NCBI GenBank assembly: GCA_014874485.1
Contig: JADBJK010000034.1
Span: forward strand, 1-42,757
Origin: Chloroflexota bacterium
Lineage (GTDB): Bacteria > Chloroflexota > Anaerolineae > DTLA01
Length of the DNA: 42,757 nt
Direction of reading: 5' to 3'
The translations under genes and the position numbers were made by a program. A model generated the notes under the pieces. That model was not told the DNA's origin and did no database searches. It saw only the letters and a list, made by a program, of their open reading frames with translations. Every line of letters starts with the position of its first letter. Positions within the stretch are counted from its first letter, which is position 1. Positions 23,592 through 31,903 of this stretch are shown here, in pieces.

Positions 23592-24980
23592 ATGGCTGAC
23601 GAGAGCGCGTTGGAAGCACGCCTGCGCCAACTCCCCAGCGTGTACCGCCTGCTGCAGACACCCGAAGCGCAGGGGTGGGTGGAGACATTCGGGCACGAGT
23701 TGACCACCGAGGCGATTCGCGAGGCCCTGGACGAGGCGCGCGATCGCGTGTTGGCCGGGGAGGAGACACCCTCGGCGGCGTCGGTGCTGGCATCGGCGCA
23801 AGCGCGGCTGGAACGATTGGTAGCGCCGACGCTGCGGCGCGCCATCAACGCCACTGGCGTCATCATCCACACGAACCTGGGCCGCGCGCCGTTGAGCCGC
23901 GCCGCCCGCGAAGCGATGGAACTGGCCGCGCGGGGGTACACCAACCTGGAGTACGACCTGGCGGCTGGCGTCCGCGGGTCGCGCTACGTCCATGCCGTCG
24001 GGCTGCTCAAGCGGCTGACGGGGGCGGAGGATGCCCTCGTGGTCAACAACAACGCAGGCGCGGTGTTGCTGGCCCTGAGTACGCTGGCTGCGGGGCGAGA
24101 GGTCATCATCTCGCGGGGGCAGTTGGTGGAAATCGGGGGCGGGTTCCGCATCCCCGACGTGATGCGGCAAAGCGGCGCACGCCTGGTGGAAGTCGGCACG
24201 ACGAACCGCACGACCCTCAAGGACTACGCCGCGGCCATCTCGGACGAGACGGCCCTGCTCCTTCGTGTGCACACCAGTAACTTCCGCATCATCGGGTTCA
24301 CCCACCAGCCCAGCCTGGCAGAACTCGTGGAACTGGGCCGCAGCCATAGCCTGCTGATCATGGACGACCTGGGGAGCGGCACGTTGCTGGACACGGCGCA
24401 GTATGGCCTGGCCCACGAGCCGACGGTGCAGGAGAGCGTGGCAGCAGGGGCCGACGTGGTTACTTTCAGCGGCGACAAACTGATGGGCGGGCCGCAGGCG
24501 GGGTACATCGTCGGGCGGCGGGAACTCATCGCCCGCATGAGGACGCACCCGCTCACCCGAGCGCTCCGTGTGGACAAAGTGGCCATCGCAGGGATTGAGG
24601 CCACGCTGCGGCACTATCTGCTCAACGAGGCGACCCGCGAGATTCCCGTCTGGCGCATGATCGCGACGCCCGCCGAAGCGCTGCGAAAGCGGGCGCGTGC
24701 CTGGGCGCGACGGCTGAGGGCCGCGGGCGTGGACGCGACTGTGGTGGAAGGGCAATCCACCGTCGGCGGTGGCTCCCTGCCAGGCGAGACGCTGCCCTCA
24801 TGGCTGCTGGCCCTGGCCGTGCCTTCGCCCGATGGGTTCGCGCGCGCGCTGCGCATGGGCAAGCCCGCCATCGTCCCGCGCATTGAGGAAGACCGCGTGC
24901 TGTTTGACCCGCGGACGGTCCTGCCCGACGAGGACGAGGCGCTGGTCAAGGGCATCCTGGCGGCGTGGAGCGCGGCATAG
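23592..24980 (+). CDS. selA: L-seryl-tRNA(Sec) selenium transferase
   Basis: PLP-dependent enzyme of 462 aa that converts seryl-tRNA(Sec) to selenocysteyl-tRNA(Sec) using selenophosphate from SelD. Visible SelA blocks are the N-terminal LRQLPSVYRLLQ, INATGVIIHTNLGRAPLS, YTNLEYDLAAGVRGSR, VVNNNAGAVLLAL and the PLP site TFSGDKLMGGPQAGYIVG, whose Lys296 corresponds to Lys295 of E. coli. ATG 23592 has GGAGGG 4 nt upstream. Its presence indicates the bacterial Sec pathway, which supports reading the in-frame UGAs in this window as selenocysteine. selB and selC, often adjacent, are not here; the selA stop is one base from the end of a convergent gene. Confidence 0.96.
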   Translation: MADESALEARLRQLPSVYRLLQTPEAQGWVETFGHELTTEAIREALDEARDRVLAGEETPSAASVLASAQARLERLVAPTLRRAINATGVIIHTNLGRAPLSRAAREAMELAARGYTNLEYDLAAGVRGSRYVHAVGLLKRLTGAEDALVVNNNAGAVLLALSTLAAGREVIISRGQLVEIGGGFRIPDVMRQSGARLVEVGTTNRTTLKDYAAAISDETALLLRVHTSNFRIIGFTHQPSLAELVELGRSHSLLIMDDLGSGTLLDTAQYGLAHEPTVQESVAAGADVVTFSGDKLMGGPQAGYIVGRRELIARMRTHPLTRALRVDKVAIAGIEATLRHYLLNEATREIPVWRMIATPAEALRKRARAWARRLRAAGVDATVVEGQSTVGGGSLPGETLPSWLLALAVPSPDGFARALRMGKPAIVPRIEEDRVLFDPRTVLPDEDEALVKGILAAWSAA

Positions 24981-24981
24981 G

Positions 24982-25938
24982 CTACGGCTTGGCGAGCGAA
25001 TCCAGCCACGCGCGGATTTCGGGATCGTCGGCGAAGTCCGCGCCCAGCGTGATGGTCTTGCCGCTGTGCGAGACGACCTTCCCGGCCTCGTTGATTTGGA
25101 GAATCAACTGGCCGATCCACTCGCCCTGATACCCCGCCTGGACGAGAATCGTGCCATACGTCGGCTCGCGGAACGGCTCGGGCAGCAGGACGCCGGGGTT
25201 GCCGCCCACGATGGCCGCGATGCCCGGAACGCTCGCCGCGAGTTGCTGGTCCTGCTGGAAGCCCAGGTTGGAGCAGACGATGACGACATCGGCCTTGCCT
25301 GCCAGGTCCGACATCACGCGGCGCACGGCCTCTATGGGGTCGGCGACGAGCACCGGCACGCGGTTGTCCGGCGGGAGGAAGGCCAGCAGGTTCTTGCTCG
25401 TAACGCCGATGATGGCGATTCGGTGTCCGGCCATCTCCTTGATGACGTAGGGCTGCGCGAACAGGGCGTTGGTGCCGCCCGCGTACACGTTCGCCGAGAG
25501 CACCGCGAACCTGGCCTCGGCCATGCGCGCCTGGATGACCTCAGGCCCCCAGCGGAAGTCTTGGTCCCCCAGGGTCATGGCATCGTAGCCCAGGCGGTTC
25601 ATGCCCTCAATCATCACTGCGCCTTTGGTGGAAGCGGTGAGCGCCTGGTCGGTCGTGAGGGCGTTGCCGGCGTCCAGCAGCAGGACGTGCGGATACTGCT
25701 CCCGCACCTCACGGATGAAGGTGGCCCGACGGGCCAACCCGCCTTTCGGTGGCCTTCAGCCGCAGGGCTCGGTGAAGCCGCGCACGTCGTTGGTGTGCAG
25801 GATGACGAGGTCAAACGCCTGCGGGGCCTGGGTAGCCGTCGGGCTAGGGGCCAGGGTCGGGGCACTGCCCCCGCACCCGGACAGCAGCACAGCAGCGGCT
25901 ACAAGCAGCGCGATGGCACGGAGTATCGTTCTACGCAC
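24982..25938 (-). CDS. Selenocysteine-containing lipoprotein of the 5'-nucleotidase/metallophosphatase superfamily
   Basis: 318 aa with an in-frame TGA at 25758-25756 read as Sec61. Upstream codons give a lipoprotein signal (VLLSGC, Cys22), then DLVILHTNDVRGFTEPCG; downstream codons give RPPKGGLARRATFIREV, so the UGA falls inside one contiguous family motif where relatives, as I recall them, have a PCGC-x-GGLARRA pattern: Cys is replaced by Sec. Only the N-terminal metallophosphatase-like domain is present. Usual metal ligands are altered (N-D-x-H-G has become NDVRG, G-N-H-E has become GDQDF), so a redox rather than phosphatase role is possible. GTG 25938 has GAGGGGGAG upstream. Convergent with selA. 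Alternative: a pseudogene with a nonsense mutation, but both halves are intact. Confidence 0.82.
25722..25736 (-). promoter_or_regulatory. Candidate bacterial SECIS hairpin in the lipoprotein gene
   Basis: TGGCCC (25736-25731), loop GTC (25730-25728), GGGCCA (25727-25722): a perfect 6-bp stem. The loop begins 25 nt after the Sec TGA and opens with G. An alternative hairpin closer to the TGA (CC-GAAA-GG core) also exists. Confidence 0.5.
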
Positions 25939-25972
25939 GTTGGCTCCCCCTCGCCGGGATTCTATGGGGCGA

Positions 25973-26001
25973 ATCATACGCCAGCGCGGCGGGGATGTCA
26001 A
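25973..26001 (-). promoter_or_regulatory. Promoter of the Sec-lipoprotein gene
   Basis: A perfect TTGACA (26001-25996) and TATGAT (25978-25973) are spaced by 17 nt, 35 nt upstream of the GTG start. A dedicated strong promoter argues that the gene is expressed and not a relic. Confidence 0.75.
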
Positions 26002-26071
26002 CAACGCGCCATTCGCCGCGAGTTTCGGACAGGAGCCGGCCCGCCACCCGCGAGTGAGCGCGAAGGTTGTA

Positions 26072-26140
26072 TCCACGAATAGCGCGAATGGACACGAATG
26101 AGAGGGCACGTGCGACGCACCTCGGAGTGCGTTGCACGTG
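26072..26140. repeat. CACGAATC element and imperfect REP palindrome
   Basis: A CCACGAATAGCGCGAATGG-type element (26074-26100) is followed by arms CACGTGCGACGCAC (26107-26120) and GTGCGTTGCACGTG (26127-26140), which pair with one G-T. It separates the divergent Sec-lipoprotein and LysR promoters. Confidence 0.75.
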
Positions 26141-26182
26141 GGCCGATACTTGTAAGCGAGTGCTGCTCCAAACCCTCATGAG

Positions 26183-26210
26183 TTGCGTTTTTTCCGCACT
26201 CTGTTATAAT
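26183..26210 (+). promoter_or_regulatory. Promoter of the LysR gene
   Basis: TTGCGT (26183-26188) and a perfect TATAAT (26205-26210) are spaced by 16 nt, 35 nt upstream of the ATG at 26245. Confidence 0.6.
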
Positions 26211-26244
26211 ATGCACAAATGGATCTATATAAGCGAGAGGTTCT

Positions 26245-27171
26245 ATGCTGGACATCCACCGCATTGCGATCTTTCTGAGCGCCGTTGAGGAGCGCAGTTT
26301 CTCCGCTGCTGCGAAGCGCCTCAAAATGAGCCAGCCCGCTGTGAGCCTCCAGATTCAGGCGCTGGAGCAACAGTTGGGCGTGGAACTGTTCCGGCGCACC
26401 GGACGCGCGGTCGTCCTCACCGAAGCGGGGCGCGCGCTTGTCCCCCTGGCCCGCCAGATGATGGGCCTGTCCAAGCACATAGAGGAGACCATGTGCGCGC
26501 TGAGGGGCAAACTGGTGGGCCAACTCCTCATCGGCTGCGCGGCCACCCCCGGCCAGTACATCCTGCCGCGCCTCATCCTCCTGTTCAAGCAGCAGCACCC
26601 GGAAGTCATCATCCAGATGAAGACCATGGACGCCGAAACCGCCATTCAGCGCGTGCTGAACCAGGAGATTCACATGGGCGTGGTGGCCTACGAGCCGCAC
26701 CATCGCAACTTCTACGTGCGCGAGTTCATGGAGGACGAGACGGTGCTCCTGGTGCCGTCCGGGCATCCCTGGGCCGACTGCCCGCAGGTCTCGCTCGCCG
26801 AACTCGCCGACCCCAGCATCCCGCTGCTCCGCGAGCACAACCACCCGCCCACCGACCCGCTGTGGCGCGCGCTGGAGCGAGCCGTGAAATCGCCGGAGCG
26901 GATGCAATCCATCGTGGACATCGGATGCACGGAATCTGCAATCTCTGCCGTGGAGGCGGGCCTGGGCGTTGCGATTCTCTCCAAGGTCGCGGCACAACAG
27001 GCGGCCAGGCGAGGCCACTCCCGTGTGATTCCCTTCGCCGAAGGCCCGTTCAAGCGCACGCTGTACTTCTTCAGCAACACCGAAAACCCCGAAGTGTGCG
27101 CGCGGGTGGGGTTCTGCGACTTCGTGCACACGGCGGAGGCGATGGCGCTGGTAGAGGAATGGATCGCCTGA
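26245..27171 (+). CDS. LysR family transcriptional regulator
   Basis: 308 aa. The N-terminal winged helix is canonical: FLSAVEERSFSAAAKRLKMS (helix-turn-helix about residues 10-38), QPAVSLQIQALEQQLGVELF and TEAGRALVPLA. The rest is a two-lobed effector-binding domain beginning near residue 90 (LLIGCAATPGQYILPRL), of the CysB/CbbR-like class. ATG 26245 has GAGAGG about 7 nt upstream. The effector cannot be told from sequence. The gene is followed by its own terminator, and glutamine synthetase comes next on the same strand with its own promoter, so nitrogen control is possible but not shown. Confidence 0.93.
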   Translation: MLDIHRIAIFLSAVEERSFSAAAKRLKMSQPAVSLQIQALEQQLGVELFRRTGRAVVLTEAGRALVPLARQMMGLSKHIEETMCALRGKLVGQLLIGCAATPGQYILPRLILLFKQQHPEVIIQMKTMDAETAIQRVLNQEIHMGVVAYEPHHRNFYVREFMEDETVLLVPSGHPWADCPQVSLAELADPSIPLLREHNHPPTDPLWRALERAVKSPERMQSIVDIGCTESAISAVEAGLGVAILSKVAAQQAARRGHSRVIPFAEGPFKRTLYFFSNTENPEVCARVGFCDFVHTAEAMALVEEWIA

Positions 27172-27183
27172 CGGTGCGGATGG

Positions 27184-27212
27184 ACGGGAGGGAAGCCCCT
27201 CCCGTTTTTGTT
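27184..27212 (+). terminator. Intrinsic terminator after the LysR gene
   Basis: ACGGGAGGG (27184-27192), loop AAGC, CCCTCCCGT (27197-27205): a perfect 9-bp stem followed by TTTTGTT. It lies 12 nt after the LysR stop codon. Confidence 0.85.
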
Positions 27213-27226
27213 GGGTAGGTGAGTTT

Positions 27227-27255
27227 TTGGCCTCGCGCACAGATGCACATATAAT
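27227..27255 (+). promoter_or_regulatory. Promoter of glnA
   Basis: TTGGCC (27227-27232) and a perfect TATAAT (27250-27255), 17 nt apart, follow directly after the LysR terminator and lie 79 nt before the glnA start. Confidence 0.6.
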
Positions 27256-27334
27256 CATGCGGCCCGCGAGTGGCCCGCATGTCAGGTTCACGGTGCGCAA
27301 GCGGACGAAGGAATGCACATCACAAGGGGGTGAT

Positions 27335-28762
27335 ATGGTGGCCTTCGCCGACATCCGAGAGGCAATGCACTTCGTGCAACAGAAGGGCATTCGCCTGGTG
27401 GATTTGAAATTCTCGGACCTTTGGGGACAGTGGCGGCACGTAACCATCTCTGCCCGCGAGTTCAACGAGCGCCTCATGCAGGAGGGCGTCGGGTTTGACG
27501 GCTCCAGCGTAGGGTTCAAGCGCGTGGAGGCGGGCGACATGGTCCTCGTGCCCGACCTGGCGACCGGCTGGGTGGACGTCTTCTGCGAGGTCCCGACGCT
27601 GAGTTTCATCTGCCACATCGTGGACGCGACGACGCGCGAAGCGTTTCGCTGGGACCCGCGCAGCATCGCCGCGAAGGCCGAGGAGCACCTCAAGCACACC
27701 GGCATCGCCGACGAGAGCCGCTGGGGGCCTGAACTGGAGTTCTACGTCTTTGACCGGGTGAACATTTACAACGAGCCGCATCGGAGCGGGTTTGAGGTGG
27801 ACGCCGAAGAGGCCCACTGGCGCATGGGGCGCGACGGGACGGGGCTGGAACTGCCCAAGCACGGCGGGTACCACGCCGCGCCGCCTCGGGACGCGCTCAA
27901 CGACCTGCGCTCCGAGGTCTGCGTCCTGCTGGAGGACGCGGGCGTGCCGGTCAAGTACCATCACCACGAGGTGGGCGGCGCAGGCCAGTGCGAGATTGAG
28001 GTCCCCATGGACGGACTGGTGCGCAGCGGCGACGTGGTCATGATGGTCAAGTACTTCGTCCGCAACGTGGCGCGCAGGCGCGGCAAGACCGTAACGTTCA
28101 TGCCCAAGCCGCTGGTGGGCGAGGCGGGCAACGGAATGCACTTTCACCAGCACCTTTTCAAGGGCGGCCGGCCGCTGTTCTACGACGAACGCGGGTATGC
28201 GGGGTTGAGCCGCCTGGCGCTGTCGTACATCGGGGGGCTGTTGAGCCACGGCGCGGCGCTGTCGGGGCTGGTCAACCCCAGCAGCAACTCGTACCGCCGC
28301 CTGACGCCGGGGTACGAGGCGCCGGTCTCGCTGTTCTTCTCGCTGGGCAACCGCAGCGCGGCCATCCGCGTGCCGGAGTACGCCACGACGCCCGAGACCA
28401 AGCGGATTGAATACCGCCCGCCCGATGCCACGTGCAACGTGTACCTGGCCCTGGCGGCGCAACTCATGGCGGGCATCAGCGGCATCCGCAGGAACGTGGA
28501 CCCGACCGCCGAGGGGTTCGGCCCCTACGAGGACAACTTCTTCTCGCTCGCCGACGCGGAGAAGGAGCGCATCCGGGCGTTGCCTACCAGTCTGGAGGAG
28601 GCGCTGGATGCCCTGGACGCGGGGCACGACTTCCTGTTGGAGGGCGACGTGTTCCCGAGAGACCTACTCGCCTTCTGGACGCGACACAAGCGCGAGACGG
28701 ACGTTCGGGAGATTCAGAAACGTCCGCATCCATACGAAATGGTGCTATACTATAATACGTGA
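27335..28762 (+). CDS. glnA: Glutamine synthetase, type I
   Basis: Cytoplasmic enzyme of 475 aa that joins ammonium and glutamate to glutamine with ATP, the likely nitrogen source for the pyr genes downstream. Conserved GS blocks in order: GFDGSSVGF near residue 50, WGPELEFYVFD, HHHEVGGAGQCEIEVP, KPLVGEAGNGMHFHQHLF, NPSSNSYRRLTPGYEAPV, RSAAIRVPEY, and RIEYRPPDATCNVYLALAAQL. The segment that carries the adenylylated Tyr in enteric GSI (NLYDLPPEE type) reads DNFFSLADAE here, with no Tyr, so control by adenylylation is unlikely. ATG 27335 has AAGGGGGTGA just upstream; the frame stays open to 27227 but that part covers the promoter. Confidence 0.93.
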   Translation: MVAFADIREAMHFVQQKGIRLVDLKFSDLWGQWRHVTISAREFNERLMQEGVGFDGSSVGFKRVEAGDMVLVPDLATGWVDVFCEVPTLSFICHIVDATTREAFRWDPRSIAAKAEEHLKHTGIADESRWGPELEFYVFDRVNIYNEPHRSGFEVDAEEAHWRMGRDGTGLELPKHGGYHAAPPRDALNDLRSEVCVLLEDAGVPVKYHHHEVGGAGQCEIEVPMDGLVRSGDVVMMVKYFVRNVARRRGKTVTFMPKPLVGEAGNGMHFHQHLFKGGRPLFYDERGYAGLSRLALSYIGGLLSHGAALSGLVNPSSNSYRRLTPGYEAPVSLFFSLGNRSAAIRVPEYATTPETKRIEYRPPDATCNVYLALAAQLMAGISGIRRNVDPTAEGFGPYEDNFFSLADAEKERIRALPTSLEEALDALDAGHDFLLEGDVFPRDLLAFWTRHKRETDVREIQKRPHPYEMVLYYNT

Positions 28763-28769
28763 GGCAGCG

Positions 28770-28797
28770 ACGCCGAAGCAGACGCTTCGGCGTTTTT
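28770..28797 (+). terminator. Intrinsic terminator after glnA
   Basis: ACGCCGAAGC (28770-28779), loop AGAC, GCTTCGGCGT (28784-28793), then a T-run: a perfect 10-bp stem. A TATAAT occurs just upstream at 28751-28756, inside the glnA end, without a good -35, so the hairpin could also act as an attenuator for pyrC, which starts 12 nt later. Confidence 0.85.
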
Positions 28798-28808
28798 GTG
28801 AGGTCGGA

Positions 28809-29870
28809 ATGGGCAAACGCATCCAACTGCCGGCGGGGATAGACCCGCACGTACATCTGCGCGACCCGGGCGGCACGCACAAGGAGACGTTCCTGACGGG
28901 CACGGCGGCGGCGCTGGCCGGCGGCTACTCCTGCGTCCTGGACATGCCGAACAACCAGCCGCCCATCGCCGACCTAGAGGCCCTGTCTGCCAAGGAGCGA
29001 GCGGCTGCGGCAGCGGTCTGCGACTACGGGTTCTGGTGGGGTGGCACGGCGGCCAACGCCGACCTCGCGCCCCAGGCGGCGGCGCGATGCGTGGGGATGA
29101 AGGTGTACATGACCCACACCTACGGCCCGCTGCTGGTGGACGACGCGCCCGCGCTGGTGAGGTTGTTCCAGGCGTGGCCCGCGGGCCGTCCCATCGCCGT
29201 CCACGCCGAAGGCTCGGCGACGTTGGCGGCCATCCTGCTGGGGCAACTGTACGGCAAGTGGGTGCACATCTGCCACGTGTCCGAAGCCTGGCAGATTGCG
29301 GCCATACGGCGGGCGAAGGAGCAGGGGTTCCGCGTAACCTGCGAGGTAACGCCACACCACCTGTTCCTCACCGAAGACGACGCGCGGGCGCTGGGCAGCC
29401 TTGGGCAGATGCGCCCGCCGCTGGGCACGGCCGCCGACCGCCAGGCGCTGTGGGACAACCTGGACGTGATAGACGTGCTGGCCACCGACCACGCGCCGCA
29501 CACGCTGGAGGAGAAGCGCAGCGCCAACCCGCCCCCCGGCGTGCCCGGCCTGGAGACGGCGCTGCCGCTCATGCTGACCGCCGTCGCAGAGGGGCGGCTC
29601 ACGCTGGAACGGCTGGTGGCGTTGTACCACGACGCGCCCGCCCGCCTGTTCGGGATTTCGGCGCCGGACTCGTTCGTCGTGGTGGAGACCGGCGTGCGCG
29701 CGGCGATTCGCGGCGACACCTTGCAGACCAAGTGCCGCTGGACCCCCTTTGAGGGGATGGCCGTGGGCGCGCGGGTGCTGGAGACGTGGGTGCGCGGCAC
29801 ACGGGCCTGGGGCGATGGGCGTATCCTCGTCGCGCCTGGGTTCGGGCAGCGGGTGAGGCGGGGAGAGTAG
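28809..29870 (+). CDS. pyrC: Dihydroorotase
   Basis: Third step of de novo pyrimidine synthesis: cyclises carbamoyl-aspartate to dihydroorotate. 353 aa with the full amidohydrolase metal set: HVHLRD (His14, His16), GMKVYMTH with the carboxylatable Lys98, VHAEGS (His132), HICHVS (His153/His156), VTPHHLFLT, and ATDHAPH (Asp226). Its compact size and the Lys98 context resemble the DHO domain of animal CAD more than the long bacterial form, a guess from memory. ATG 28809 is preceded by GAGG at about 7 nt; a longer in-frame reading into glnA is an artefact. pyrB follows 88 nt later. Confidence 0.92.
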   Translation: MGKRIQLPAGIDPHVHLRDPGGTHKETFLTGTAAALAGGYSCVLDMPNNQPPIADLEALSAKERAAAAAVCDYGFWWGGTAANADLAPQAAARCVGMKVYMTHTYGPLLVDDAPALVRLFQAWPAGRPIAVHAEGSATLAAILLGQLYGKWVHICHVSEAWQIAAIRRAKEQGFRVTCEVTPHHLFLTEDDARALGSLGQMRPPLGTAADRQALWDNLDVIDVLATDHAPHTLEEKRSANPPPGVPGLETALPLMLTAVAEGRLTLERLVALYHDAPARLFGISAPDSFVVVETGVRAAIRGDTLQTKCRWTPFEGMAVGARVLETWVRGTRAWGDGRILVAPGFGQRVRRGE

Positions 29871-29958
29871 GGGATCGCGCGTCGGGCGCACGGAGGAATC
29901 TCAATGATCTCCGCGCGCCCTCGCATGAACTCATAAGTTTGTGTTAGGAGGGAAAGGT

Positions 29959-30912
29959 ATGGCTCCAAAACCGATCAAGGGAATCAATCCGTTTCGCGGG
30001 CAGGACATCTTGTCGGTCAAGCAGTTTGACCGCGAGAACCTGCGCTACCTCTTCGGGCTGGCCGAGGAGATGCGCATCATCGTGGAGCGCGTCGGCCACT
30101 CCAACCTGCTGCAGGGCAAGGTGATGGCGTCGCTGTTCTACGAGCCGAGCACCCGCACCAGTTCATCGTTCATCGCGGCCATGTCGCGGCTGGGCGGGGC
30201 GGTCATCCCCATCAACGAGGTGGTGTACTCGTCGGTTACCAAGGGCGAGTCGCTGCCCGACACCGTGCGCACGCTGGAATCCTACGCCGACGTCATCGTG
30301 CTGCGCCATCCAGAAGTCGGGTCGGCCGCCGTCGCCGCGCATTACTGCGAGAAGCCCATCATCAACGCGGGCGACGGGGTGGGCGAACACCCCACCCAGG
30401 CGCTGCTGGATCTGTTCACCATTGAGGAAGACCACAACCGCGTGGACGGGCTTTCGGTGGCGATGGTGGGCGACCTGAAATACGGCCGCACGGTGCACTC
30501 CCTCACCCGCCTGCTCAGCCTGTACAACGTGAAGTTCTACTTCGTCTCGCCCGAAATCCTGCGGATGCCGCCCGAACTGATTGAGGAGGTCAAGCAGAAG
30601 GGCCTGGAGTACGAAGAACTGGAAGACGTCTCCCAGGTGATTGACAAGGCGGACGTGCTGTACGTAACCCGCGTGCAGAAGGAGCGGTTCACCGACCTGG
30701 CCCAGTACGATGCGGTCAAGGACTACTACGTCATCACGCCAGAAATCATGAAGCGGGCCAAGCAGACGATGACGGTGATGCACCCGCTGCCGCGCGTGGG
30801 CGAGATCAGTTACGCCGTGGACGCCGACCCGCGCGCGTCCTACTTCCGCCAGATGAAGAACGGCATGTACGTGCGCATGGCGCTGCTCACGGCGGTGCTG
30901 GGCCGCGCGTAG
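29959..30912 (+). CDS. pyrB: Aspartate carbamoyltransferase catalytic subunit
   Basis: Condenses carbamoyl phosphate with aspartate, the committed step of pyrimidine synthesis. 317 aa with the carbamoyl-phosphate loop [12 protein letters not shown] (about residues 62-73), [15 protein letters not shown], the [12 protein letters not shown] block, and HPLPRVGEI near the C-terminus. No regulatory-chain gene (pyrI) is adjacent, so the enzyme is probably a trimer working alone or with the pyrC product. ATG 29959 has AGGAGG at 29946-29951, 7 nt upstream. The 88-nt gap after pyrC has a weak inverted repeat (GGGCGCACGGAGG region) but no clear attenuator. Confidence 0.95.
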   Translation: MAPKPIKGINPFRGQDILSVKQFDRENLRYLFGLAEEMRIIVERVGHSNLLQGKVMASLFYEPSTRTSSSFIAAMSRLGGAVIPINEVVYSSVTKGESLPDTVRTLESYADVIVLRHPEVGSAAVAAHYCEKPIINAGDGVGEHPTQALLDLFTIEEDHNRVDGLSVAMVGDLKYGRTVHSLTRLLSLYNVKFYFVSPEILRMPPELIEEVKQKGLEYEELEDVSQVIDKADVLYVTRVQKERFTDLAQYDAVKDYYVITPEIMKRAKQTMTVMHPLPRVGEISYAVDADPRASYFRQMKNGMYVRMALLTAVLGRA

Positions 30913-30941
30913 GCCGCGCCCGAGTGGCAAGGAGCGCACCG

Positions 30942-31559
30942 TTGGGCCAGCAAGGCCGTTTTGACAGCGTCGCGCCGCACTACGACAGGGTCTTTGAGCG
31001 GCTGGAGCGCCGCATCATGCGCCCCTGGCGCAGCCGCGTGTGGGCCGAGGTCGCGGGTTGCAACGTGCTGGAGGTGGGCGTGGGTACGGGGTTCAACGCG
31101 CCGTACTACGCGCCCGCCTTGCGCGTTACGGCCGTGGACGTGAGCATGAAGATGCTCCTGCGCACGCGGGCGAAACTGGCGGGCAAGGGCGTGCCCGTGC
31201 CGCCATTGGCCCAGATGGACGTCCAGCACCTAGCCTTCGCCGACGGGGCGTTTGACTGCGCGGTGGCGACGCTGGTCTTCTGCGGGGTGCCCGACCCCAT
31301 CCAGGGGCTGCGCGAGTTGGCGCGCGTGGTCAAGCCTGGCGGGCGCATCGTCCTGCTGGAGCACATGCGCGCCCGTTCGCCCTGGGTCGCCAGGATCATG
31401 GACGCGCTGAACCCGCTGGCGTGGAAGATCATCGGCGAGGACATCAACCGCGACACCGTGGCCAACGTGCGCGCCGCGGGCCTGCGCGTGGTGAAGGACG
31501 AGCCGCTCTGGGCCAATGGCATCGTGCGGCTCATCGTGGCGGAGCGTGCCGCGGAGTAA
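30942..31559 (+). CDS. Class I SAM-dependent methyltransferase (UbiE-like)
   Basis: 205 aa. Motif I is VLEVGVGTGFNAPYY (about residues 43-57), then VDVSMKMLLRTRAKL, the acidic turn AFADGAFDCAVATLVFC and the post-motif VVKPGGRIVLLEHMR, which together place it in the UbiE/Methyltransf_11 group. Menaquinone or phospholipid methylation are possible roles; a UbiA/MenA-type gene lies 1.3 kb away, but the link is weak. TTG 30942 is preferred because AAGGAG lies 7 nt upstream; GTG 30924 would place that site inside the gene. It converges on the HepT-like gene with 5 nt between the stops. Confidence 0.82.
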   Translation: MGQQGRFDSVAPHYDRVFERLERRIMRPWRSRVWAEVAGCNVLEVGVGTGFNAPYYAPALRVTAVDVSMKMLLRTRAKLAGKGVPVPPLAQMDVQHLAFADGAFDCAVATLVFCGVPDPIQGLRELARVVKPGGRIVLLEHMRARSPWVARIMDALNPLAWKIIGEDINRDTVANVRAAGLRVVKDEPLWANGIVRLIVAERAAE

Positions 31560-31564
31560 GACGA

Positions 31565-31903
31565 TCAGGGCATATCTTGTAGAATCTTCTGCATCTGGGC
31601 CTTGACCTGCGGCAACCGCTTTTTCACGGTTGTCCACACCAGTCTATAGTCCACGCCGAAGTAAGCGTGGATCAGCCTGTCGCGCATGCCAGCCATTTCC
31701 TTCCAGGGGACTTGCGGATAGGCTGTTCGGACCTCATCGGGCACCTGTTTGGCGGCCTCGCCGATGACCTCCAGTTTCCTGATGACGGCGCTGGCGGTTT
31801 TGTCATCGGCTTTGAACGCTTTCAGCGTCATTCCTTCGGTGAAGGCCTCTATGCTCTCCATCGCGGCCAGGATATCCTTGATGTAGAGCCGATGGTCTCT
31901 CAT
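31565..31903 (-). CDS. HepT-like ribonuclease toxin (HEPN, DUF86)
   Basis: 112-aa HEPN-domain protein. The catalytic motif R-x4-H-x-Y is seen as RDRLIHAY (Arg74, His79, Tyr81). In characterised HepT-MntA pairs this motif cleaves RNA and the Tyr is AMPylated by the partner nucleotidyltransferase (type VII toxin-antitoxin). The start ATG 31903 overlaps the stop of the upstream mntA-like gene (ATGA), the usual arrangement. The protein is complete in length for the family. Toxicity and target are not shown. Confidence 0.88.
   Translation of the reverse strand: MRDHRLYIKDILAAMESIEAFTEGMTLKAFKADDKTASAVIRKLEVIGEAAKQVPDEVRTAYPQVPWKEMAGMRDRLIHAYFGVDYRLVWTTVKKRLPQVKAQMQKILQDMP

Noticed and set aside
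23145-24984. tRNA-Sec (selC) or selB next to selA
   Set aside because: No sequence with an 8-bp acceptor, UCA anticodon context and T-loop was found, and no SelB-like frame follows selA.
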